Positions 57,437 through 64,000 of a stretch of DNA of 64,000 nucleotides are shown piece by piece. Each line of letters opens with the position of its first letter. The stretch's first letter is position 1. The DNA comes from Rhodospirillales bacterium. Lineage in GTDB: Bacteria > Pseudomonadota > Alphaproteobacteria > ATCC43930 > CGMCC-115725. The stretch is from the NCBI GenBank assembly GCA_028288725.1, contig JAQGIC010000003.1, positions 1 to 64,000 of the forward strand. Reading direction: 5' to 3'. A model generated the notes under the pieces. That model was not told the origin of the DNA. It worked only from the letters and a program-made list of their open reading frames with translations, and made no database searches. The position numbers were made by a program, and so were the translations under genes.

Positions 57437-60061
57437 ATGGCGTCCCATCCGCATTTTCCGACGGTACCGACGTCCGGTGAATTTCTGGCAACCTGTCCCA
57501 GGACCACACGGCAGGCCGGGCTCGCGGGCCTGATCGCCTTGTTGTCGGTGGCGTTGGCCTGCGCCGTGTTCCCGATCGCTGATCGTCAATTGCCGACGGT
57601 GCCCGGCTTCCTGGTGATCGGTCAGACGCTCGCCACCCTGGTCTATCTGCTGACGGCCCATCTTCTGGTCCGGCATTTCCTCGCCAGCCGCACGCTGTCG
57701 CTGCTCTGGATCGCTGCCGGCACGCTCTACGCGGCCGCGATCCATCTGCTGCAGCTGCTCTCGATGCCGGACCTGCTCATTTCCAGCCAGCCGTTCGACA
57801 AGGCGCTCTCGACCGCCGGCTCGCTCTGGCTCTGCTGGCATGTCGGTCTGCCGCTGGCCGCCGTGGGCTTTGCCTGGTCCGAGCGCTCGGCTCCCCAGCC
57901 GCCTTGCGCCATCAACCAGACCCGGATCCTGGTGTGGAGCATGCGCGCCACCGTCGCGGCCCTGGTCGCCCTGACCGTGGTCGTGATCACGGCGGCGCCG
58001 TTCAGTCCGCAGCTTGTTCATGGCAACGATTACAGCGTCGCCCGCAGCTCGCCGATCGGCCCGCTGCTGGTGATCGAAAGCCTGGCGACGCTCTATCTGC
58101 TCTGGCGCTGGACCGGCGTGCGGACCAGCCTGCAATTGTTCATCGCGCTCTCGGTCTTCATTTTGATGTTCGACGATGTCCTGACCTTGGGCGGTGGCAC
58201 CCGCAATTCGCTCGGCTGGTACGCGGGCCGATTCCAGGCGCTGGTCGCCGCCGGTTGTCTGCTGGGGCTGTGCCTGGGCGAGATCAGCCGGCTCTACAAG
58301 CGCGTCACGCTCGCGACGGAAGGGCTGCTGCTCGCCGAATGGTCGTTCGAGACCGAAGTCGCCCGTCGCACGCGAGACCTGTCCCAGGCGCTGATGGCGG
58401 CGGAACGGCAGCGCGACGCGTTCGCGACCGAGGCCCAGGCGCGCACGTCGGAACTGGCGATCGTCAGGGTCGAGCGGGACGAGGCGCAGCGCGCGCTGGA
58501 GGCTCAGGCCGGCGAGCTCGACGGGCTCAAGACCAAGGCCGAGGCCGCCGGCATCGCCAAGACTCAGTTCCTCGCGACCATGAGCCACGAGTTGCGCACG
58601 CCGCTCACCGGCATCATCGGCTTCTCCGACCTGCTGTTGCGGACCCAGCAGAGCCCGTCCGAACAGCGGCGGTTCATGGAGCTGCAGCGCGAGGCGGCGC
58701 AGGCCCTCCTGACGGTCGTGGCCGACGTGCTGGACTATGCCAAGGCCGAGGCCGGGCGGCTCGAACTCGAGCTGGCCCCCTTCTCGCCGCGTTCGCTGAT
58801 CGACGAGGCGATCGCGGTCGTCGATCCCGGCATCAGGGCCAAGGGACTGGAGCTCAAGGTCACCGTGGCGCCCAGCGTGCCGGCGGGCCTGGCGGGCGAC
58901 GGCGCGCGCATCCATCAGGTGCTGCTCAATCTTCTGTCGAACGCGCTCAAATTCACCAAGGCCGGTTCGATCGAGCTCCGGGTCGATTACCAGTCCCGCA
59001 GCAGCGGCCTGCCGCTCTTGTGCCTGCAGGTCATCGACACCGGCATCGGCGTCGCGGCCGACATGCTGGATCGCCTGTTCCAGCAGTTCAGCCAGATCGA
59101 CGGCTCCAACACCCGGCGTTACGGCGGCTCCGGGCTTGGCCTCGCGATCTGCCGCAAGCTGGTCGAGCTGATGGGCGGCTCGCTCGGTGTCGAAAGCGAA
59201 GTCGGGCGCGGCAGCCTGTTCTGGGTCGAACTGCCGCTGGCGCTCGCGGCGCCGCCGCAGGCGCTCGATGCGCCCCGCCCGCGCCAGCCGCGCCGCATCC
59301 TGCTGGCCGAGGATGTCGTCGCCAACCAGATCCTGGTGACCGCGATCCTGGAAGCCTCAGGTCATGCGGTCGACGTGGTCGACGACGGCGTCGCCGCGGT
59401 CTCGGCGCTCCGGCGCACCGCCTATGATCTGGTGCTGATGGATATTCAGATGCCGATCATGAACGGCATCGACGCGACCAGGGCGATCCGCGCCGACGAG
59501 AGCCACGACCGCCATACGCCGATCGTGGCCTTGACCGCGAACGCCTCGGCACAGGATTCCGAACGCTGCCTGGCCGCCGGCATGGACGCCTATCTGGCGA
59601 AGCCGATCGACGAGCCGCTGCTGCTCGCCACCATCGACCGGCTGACCGCGTCGGCGGCGGTCGAACCGGCCCGCCCGGCGGTCGCCGTGCTCGACAACGT
59701 GGCGCTCGACGGGCTGATCGCGCGGCTGGGCCTTGCCAAGGTGACCGAGCTGGTCAGCCTGTTCCGCCGCAGTGTCGAGACCGAGGTCGCGGCGCTCGAA
59801 CTGGCGCGCTTCGACGCGCCGGCGGCCCGCGGCCATGGCAACGTGCTCTCGAGCATCGCCGGCAATCTGGGTTGCGCCGAACTGGAACGGGCCAGCCGCC
59901 GCCTGATGAAGCTGCGCCAGGATGCTCATCCCGACGAATTGGACCGTCAGGTCGCCGTGCTGATGGATGCGGCGACCCGCGCGCTGGCCGCCTTGGCCCA
60001 ACGGTTCCCGGGCGGTGCGCGCATCGTGCCGCTCGCCGGCCGGCGCCCTGGAAACCTCTGA
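57437..60061 (+). CDS. Hybrid histidine kinase: MASE4-like multi-TM, HisKA, HATPase, REC, degenerate HPt-like C-terminus
   Basis: FLATMSHELRTPLTGIIGFSDLLL; GGSGLGLAICRKLVELMGG; LVLMDIQMPIMNGIDATRAIR; RGHGNVLSSIAGNLGC. Confidence 0.9.
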   Translation: MASHPHFPTVPTSGEFLATCPRTTRQAGLAGLIALLSVALACAVFPIADRQLPTVPGFLVIGQTLATLVYLLTAHLLVRHFLASRTLSLLWIAAGTLYAAAIHLLQLLSMPDLLISSQPFDKALSTAGSLWLCWHVGLPLAAVGFAWSERSAPQPPCAINQTRILVWSMRATVAALVALTVVVITAAPFSPQLVHGNDYSVARSSPIGPLLVIESLATLYLLWRWTGVRTSLQLFIALSVFILMFDDVLTLGGGTRNSLGWYAGRFQALVAAGCLLGLCLGEISRLYKRVTLATEGLLLAEWSFETEVARRTRDLSQALMAAERQRDAFATEAQARTSELAIVRVERDEAQRALEAQAGELDGLKTKAEAAGIAKTQFLATMSHELRTPLTGIIGFSDLLLRTQQSPSEQRRFMELQREAAQALLTVVADVLDYAKAEAGRLELELAPFSPRSLIDEAIAVVDPGIRAKGLELKVTVAPSVPAGLAGDGARIHQVLLNLLSNALKFTKAGSIELRVDYQSRSSGLPLLCLQVIDTGIGVAADMLDRLFQQFSQIDGSNTRRYGGSGLGLAICRKLVELMGGSLGVESEVGRGSLFWVELPLALAAPPQALDAPRPRQPRRILLAEDVVANQILVTAILEASGHAVDVVDDGVAAVSALRRTAYDLVLMDIQMPIMNGIDATRAIRADESHDRHTPIVALTANASAQDSERCLAAGMDAYLAKPIDEPLLLATIDRLTASAAVEPARPAVAVLDNVALDGLIARLGLAKVTELVSLFRRSVETEVAALELARFDAPAARGHGNVLSSIAGNLGCAELERASRRLMKLRQDAHPDELDRQVAVLMDAATRALAALAQRFPGGARIVPLAGRRPGNL

Positions 60062-60148
60062 GCGTCATCGTAAATCCGACCCGTCCCATGGTGGTGCTGC
60101 TTCCGGATCGCTATGATGGCGCGTTGCTGAAATGGGCAGGGGTATCCG

Positions 60149-61525
60149 GTGGAAATCGGCAAGATGGCGATCGCCACCGCGGCGATGATCGAAGCGGGCG
60201 ACGTCGAGGCGGTGCAGACCCAGATCGTCGATCGTTTGCGCGAACGGCCGGAAGATCCATCGCACTGGGCGGAGGCCGGGTTCTTCCTGCAGCAGATCGG
60301 CAATGACGCCGACGCGGTGGGTCTGCTGGAGCGGGCCTGGTTGCTTGGCAGCCGCGATATCCGCATTCCCTACTATCTGGGCGTGGCCTATCGCGCGCTC
60401 GGCCGGACGGTCGAGGCCGAGGGCGCCTTCCGTCAGGCCCTGGCGCTCGACGATCGCTACGGCGATGCCTGGCACCATCTCGGCCTGGCGCTGGCGCACC
60501 AGGGCCGGCTCGCCGAAGCGATCGACTGTTTCACCGCGGCCGAGGCGCGGCTCGACGGCGGCGGCGGGTTGGCCGACCGCATCTGGCGCACCCGCTTTCT
60601 GGCCGGCGATTGGGACGAAGCCTGGCGCCTGTGCGCCGCGGCCATACCCGAAGATATCGAAACGCGCTGGCGCGATCTGCATGGCACGGGCCACCGCCGA
60701 TGGCGCGGCGAGCCGCTCTCGGCCCAAGAGATCGTGCTGTTCAGCCATGGCGGCAACGGCGATACCATCCATTATTTCCGTTATCTGGACCAGATGCTGG
60801 CCGCCGGGGCCGACCGGATCACGCTGATCATCCAGCCGGCGTTGGTCCGTCTGGCGCTTGCCAGCCCGATCGTGGCCGCGGCGGGGCCGGATCGCATCCG
60901 CGTGATGACGACCGAGGACGCGCTCGAAGACCGGCCCGGCTATTTCATGTGGTTCGAGGGGCTGGCCATGATCTATGGCGCCAAGCCGGGTGCGATGGCG
61001 CCCTGGCGGCCCTATCTGGCGCCGGTGCCGGCGCGCGCGGCGTTTTGGGCGACCCGGCTGGCCGAGGGGGCCGGCACCAGGATCGGCCTGGTCTGGCGCG
61101 GCTCGCCCGCAATGCCGGAGGATTGCTGGCGCTCCATCCCGCTCGAACAGTTTCTGCCGCTGTTCGGTCTGCCCGGCCGCCGCTGGTTCGCTCTGCAGCA
61201 GGGGCCGCTGTCCGACGACGAGGCGGCGCTGCTGGCCCGGGCCGGCGTCGCGGACCTGTCGGCGGACCTGAGTGATTTTTCCGAGACGGCGGCAATCCTG
61301 GTCAATCTCGATCTGGTCATCACCATCGACAGCGCGCCGGCCCATCTGGGCGGCGCGCTGGGCCGGCCGACCTGGATGCTGAACCGGGCGACATCGGAAT
61401 GGCGCTGGGGCTGGAAACAGGCCGAAAGCTTCTGGTATCCGACCCTGCGGATCTTCAATCAGGACCGGCCGGGCGACTGGACCCCGGTCATCGCCGCGGT
61501 CGAGGCGGCGATCATCGCGTTTTAG
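60149..61525 (+). CDS. TPR protein with glycosyltransferase family 9-like C-terminal domain
   Basis: TPRs (YYLGVAYRALGRTVEAEGAFRQALALDDRYGDAWHHLGLAL); LDLVITIDSAPAHLGGALGRPTWMLNRATSEWRWGW. Confidence 0.82.
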   Translation: MEIGKMAIATAAMIEAGDVEAVQTQIVDRLRERPEDPSHWAEAGFFLQQIGNDADAVGLLERAWLLGSRDIRIPYYLGVAYRALGRTVEAEGAFRQALALDDRYGDAWHHLGLALAHQGRLAEAIDCFTAAEARLDGGGGLADRIWRTRFLAGDWDEAWRLCAAAIPEDIETRWRDLHGTGHRRWRGEPLSAQEIVLFSHGGNGDTIHYFRYLDQMLAAGADRITLIIQPALVRLALASPIVAAAGPDRIRVMTTEDALEDRPGYFMWFEGLAMIYGAKPGAMAPWRPYLAPVPARAAFWATRLAEGAGTRIGLVWRGSPAMPEDCWRSIPLEQFLPLFGLPGRRWFALQQGPLSDDEAALLARAGVADLSADLSDFSETAAILVNLDLVITIDSAPAHLGGALGRPTWMLNRATSEWRWGWKQAESFWYPTLRIFNQDRPGDWTPVIAAVEAAIIAF

Positions 61526-61531
61526 CCCGCG

Positions 61532-61648
61532 CTAGAGCGCGATGATATGAGGCCTGCTCGGCCTCATATCTGAATCGCACTCTAAATCAAATATTTAGAG
61601 ACTGATTCACCGATCAAGCCGAGCAGGCTTGATCGGATCAGGCTCTAG
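61532..61648. repeat. CTAG-bounded three-hairpin element, full copy (opposite orientation)
   Basis: CTAGAGCGCGATGATATGAGGCCTGCTCGGCCTCATATC...CTCTAAATCAAATATTTAGAG...CCGATCAAGCCGAGCAGGCTTGATCGGATCAGGCTCTAG. Confidence 0.95.
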
Positions 61649-61683
61649 AACGGGGTTCGATTACTTGTAATCGAACCCCGTTC
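61648..61683. terminator. 16-bp perfect hairpin, possible terminator or repeat
   Basis: GAACGGGGTTCGATTA-CTTG-TAATCGAACCCCGTTC; no strong T tract. Confidence 0.5.
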
Positions 61684-61685
61684 AG

Positions 61686-61740
61686 ACGTTATTGATCTGG
61701 CGCGAATTCTCGTCGTTCGAATGAGTCCATTCGAACGGAA
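61686..61740. repeat. Second dispersed repeat family (element B), inverted copy 2
   Basis: Reverse complement GTTCGAATGGACTCATTCGAACGACGAGAATTCGCGCCAGATCAATAACGTCT matches 33989-34043. Confidence 0.85.
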
Positions 61741-61750
61741 AGCGCGCCGC

Positions 61751-62761
61751 TCAGCCGTTGCGGAAGGTGTAGCTGTAGCCGTTGATCGCCGGCACGCCGC
61801 CCAGATGGGCGTAGAGCAGTTTCGACCCGGCCGGAAAGAAGCCCTTGCGGATCAGGTCGATCATGCCCTGCATCGATTTACCCTCGTAGACCGGGTCGGT
61901 CATCATGCCTTCCAGGCGGGCCGACAGGCGGATGGCCTCGATCGTCTCCTGGGACGGCACGCCATAGACCGGATAGGCATAGTCCTCGTTCAGGACGATG
62001 TCGGCGTCGGTGATGTCGTCGCCCCCGACCAGGGCGGCGGTCTTTTGGGCGATATCGAGCACCTGCGCCCGGGTTTGGGCCGGCGTGCAGGACGCGTCGA
62101 TGCCGATGACGCGGCGCTGCCGCCCATCCTTGGCGAAGCCCACGACCATGCCGCCATGGGTCGAGCCGGTCACGGTGCAGACGATGACATAGTCGAACGC
62201 GAATCCCTGGGCGGCTTCCTGCGCGCGCACTTCCTCGGCGAACCCGACATAGCCGAGGCCGCCGTATTTATGGACCGACGCGCCGGCCGGGATCGCGTAG
62301 GGCTTGCCGCCCTTGGCCTTGACGTCTTCGAGCGCCGCCTCCCAGCTGGCGCGGATGCCGATATCGAAGCCCTCGTCGACGAGCTGCACCTCGGCGCCGA
62401 GCACGCGGGACAACAGGATATTGCCGACCCGGTCATAGACCGCATCCTCGTGCGGGACCCAGCTCTCCTGGATCAGGCGGCATTTCATGCCGATCTTCGC
62501 CGCCGTCGCCGCGACCATACGCGTGTGGTTCGACTGGACGCCGCCGATCGAGACCAGGGTATCGGCCCCGCTCGCGATCGCGTCCGGCACGATATATTCG
62601 AGCTTCCGCAGCTTGTTGCCGCCGAACGCCAGCCCGGAATTGCAGTCCTCGCGCTTGGCGTAGATCTCGACGCGATCGCCCAGATGGGCCGACAGGCGCG
62701 ACAGCTTTTCGATCGGCGTCGGGCCGAAGGTCAGCGGGTATCGGTCGAATTTCTGCAGCAT
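61751..62761 (-). CDS. acdS: 1-aminocyclopropane-1-carboxylate deaminase
   Basis: [84 protein letters not shown]. Confidence 0.95.
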   Translation of the reverse strand: MLQKFDRYPLTFGPTPIEKLSRLSAHLGDRVEIYAKREDCNSGLAFGGNKLRKLEYIVPDAIASGADTLVSIGGVQSNHTRMVAATAAKIGMKCRLIQESWVPHEDAVYDRVGNILLSRVLGAEVQLVDEGFDIGIRASWEAALEDVKAKGGKPYAIPAGASVHKYGGLGYVGFAEEVRAQEAAQGFAFDYVIVCTVTGSTHGGMVVGFAKDGRQRRVIGIDASCTPAQTRAQVLDIAQKTAALVGGDDITDADIVLNEDYAYPVYGVPSQETIEAIRLSARLEGMMTDPVYEGKSMQGMIDLIRKGFFPAGSKLLYAHLGGVPAINGYSYTFRNG

Positions 62762-62848
62762 GTCGGCGGCTTTCGCTGGGCGTTGAGGTCAGCGAAGGAT
62801 AGGTTTTTTCGGATGAAAGGTGCTCTCGATTTTTCATTGATCTCTTAC

Positions 62849-62896
62849 ATAAATCACGGATTTGTGCGGTAGATCCGATCATAAATTCTGATTTAT
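62849..62896. promoter_or_regulatory. Candidate Lrp/AcdR operator region: ATAAATCACGGATTTGT and ATAAATTCTGATTTAT
   Basis: Two similar dyads, the second perfect (6-4-6), just upstream of the Lrp-family gene and divergent from acdS. Confidence 0.5.
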
Positions 62897-62905
62897 GGAG
62901 CTAAG

Positions 62906-63385
62906 ATGAAGGAATCTTCCGCGGAGGCCGGGCTGGATCGGATCGACATGAAGATTCTCCGCCTGCTGCAGACCGACGGCGGCCTCGGCAATGCGGAGAT
63001 CGCCAAGCGGGTCAATACGAGTGCGGCGACCTGTCATCGTCGGACCCAGCGTCTGTTCGCCGAGGGCTATATCAGCGGGATCCGGGCGCAGATCGTGCCG
63101 CAGCGGGTGAACAAGGGCGCGCTGGTCATCGTCGGCGTCGTGCTCGATCGCTCGACGCCGGAAAGCTTCGCCGCGTTCGAGGCGGCGATCCGCGGCATGG
63201 CCATCGTGCTGGATTGCCATCTGGTCGCCGGCGATTTCGACTATTTCCTGAAGATCCGGGTGCGCGACATGGCCGACTTCAACCGGCTGCACGGCGAAAG
63301 GCTGATCGCGTTGCCCGGCGTGCGTCAGACCCGCACCTTCTTCGTGATGAAGGAAGTCGTCGACAACGCGCCGCTGGAGCTTTGA
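62906..63385 (+). CDS. Lrp/AsnC family regulator (AcdR-like)
   Basis: LDRIDMKILRLLQTDGGLGNAEIAKRVNTSAATCHRRTQRLFAEGYISGIRA; divergent from acdS. Confidence 0.92.
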   Translation: MKESSAEAGLDRIDMKILRLLQTDGGLGNAEIAKRVNTSAATCHRRTQRLFAEGYISGIRAQIVPQRVNKGALVIVGVVLDRSTPESFAAFEAAIRGMAIVLDCHLVAGDFDYFLKIRVRDMADFNRLHGERLIALPGVRQTRTFFVMKEVVDNAPLEL

Positions 63386-63388
63386 GGA

Positions 63389-63745
63389 TCAGTCGGGCTG
63401 CCCGGTCAGATCGCCGGGGGGCGGCAGCGCGATCGCCTTGGGCAACGGGGCCATCGGCGCGGGCGTCGGCGGCGGGGAAGAGGCTAGGGCCCGCATTGCC
63501 ACGGTCGCCTGATCCCTGAGCGTCTGGCGTTCCGTCGGTGTCATCGCCTTCATCTCGTCGTCGAAGCGCGCCCAGAACGCGCTGCGGTCGGCCGGGCTCC
63601 AGGAGCGGGTCTGCTCGCGCAGCGCCATGCGCTGCTGCGGCGTCATGACGATCCATTGGGCGACGGTCGGCGGCTGCTCCGGCGCCGCCAGCGCGGAACC
63701 GGTGGTGAGCAGGGCGCCAAGCGCCAGAAGGCCGAACCGTATCAT
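63389..63745 (-). CDS. DUF3106-like secreted protein
   Basis: Signal peptide; MTPQQRMALREQTRSWSPADRSAFWARFDDEMKAMTPTERQTLRDQ. Confidence 0.75.
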   Translation of the reverse strand: MIRFGLLALGALLTTGSALAAPEQPPTVAQWIVMTPQQRMALREQTRSWSPADRSAFWARFDDEMKAMTPTERQTLRDQATVAMRALASSPPPTPAPMAPLPKAIALPPPGDLTGQPD

Positions 63746-63808
63746 GAGACTTTCCGAAGCCGCGACGGGAACCCCTTAGTGCCGGATTTCAGCCCGTGGA
63801 GGGAAGCG

Positions 63809-64000
63809 TCATTTCTGCGGAGACCCCGGACGCGCCGGCTTTTCATAGGGCAGCGGCGTCCATTTCGGATCGCGCTGTTCGTTGCCGAAGGCGATGATGT
63901 CCGGGGTCGGGCGGCCATAGAGAAAGCCCTGGGCGAAATGGGCGCCGATCTTGTTGGCGAGCGCTACCTGGGTCGAATTCTCGACCTGCTCGACGATGAT
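63809..64000 (-). CDS. EAL-domain protein, C-terminal fragment (runs off right edge)
   Basis: Minus-strand translation IIVEQVENSTQVALANKIGAHFAQGFLYGRPTPDIIAFGNEQRDPKWTPLPYEKPARPGSPQK*. Confidence 0.75.
   Translation of the reverse strand: MIVEQVENSTQVALANKIGAHFAQGFLYGRPTPDIIAFGNEQRDPKWTPLPYEKPARPGSPQK

Noticed and set aside
54358-57507. 1049-aa minus ORF
   Set aside because: Antisense to a TPR/GT-like gene and an MCP; the repetitive composition mirrors the codon bias of the MCP.
57071-58915. 614-aa minus ORF
   Set aside because: Antisense to the second MCP end and the hybrid kinase start.
61714-61737. TTCGAA-containing hairpin resembling a tRNA T-arm
   Set aside because: No acceptor, D or anticodon arms around it; belongs to the dispersed repeat shared with 33989-34043.

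Overview
The window is a high-GC chromosomal segment, probably from an alphaproteobacterium of Rhodospirillales type. That lineage call is an inference from gene content and GC; no search was run. I call about 60 protein genes. No tRNA, rRNA, CRISPR array, intact IS transposase or prophage was found. Main blocks: CoA-transferase/enoyl-CoA hydratase with a GntR regulator; pepN; an orphan TAXI solute-binding protein; an AmpR-like LysR gene divergent from a class A beta-lactamase; a YceI/cytochrome b561/YceI/dioxygenase operon; an S1C protease coupled to an FHA membrane protein; a 4-carbon acid sugar (otn) locus; a RegB/RegA redox two-component pair; a cobalamin cluster (cobT, cobS, cobC, bluB, cobU, cobQ, cbiB, cbiX, cobA) interrupted by an LRR-kinase island; ppk2; two chemoreceptors; panB; a MASE4-like hybrid histidine kinase; and acdS with a divergent Lrp-type regulator. 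Most interesting observations: (1) a 23-bp tandem duplication of the ATGA stop/start junction between cobC and bluB, which creates two 8-codon mini-ORFs in a chain of overlapping ATGA junctions; (2) a CTAG-bounded, three-hairpin intergenic repeat of about 115 bp (three long copies and one internally deleted copy) that abuts or supplies stop codons and shows a paired change in one stem; (3) a palindromic REP-like repeat encoding VIPAKAGIQ inserted in frame in cbiX, with three other copies; (4) an LRR-kinase gene overlapping a 114-aa unknown ORF in a lower-GC island flanked by a decapitated TetR gene and a perfect 30-bp palindrome; (5) a sulfotransferase-DUF1232 fusion; (6) an apparent 1-nt frameshift at the end of the ampR-like gene. 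Family names come from recognising motifs by eye.
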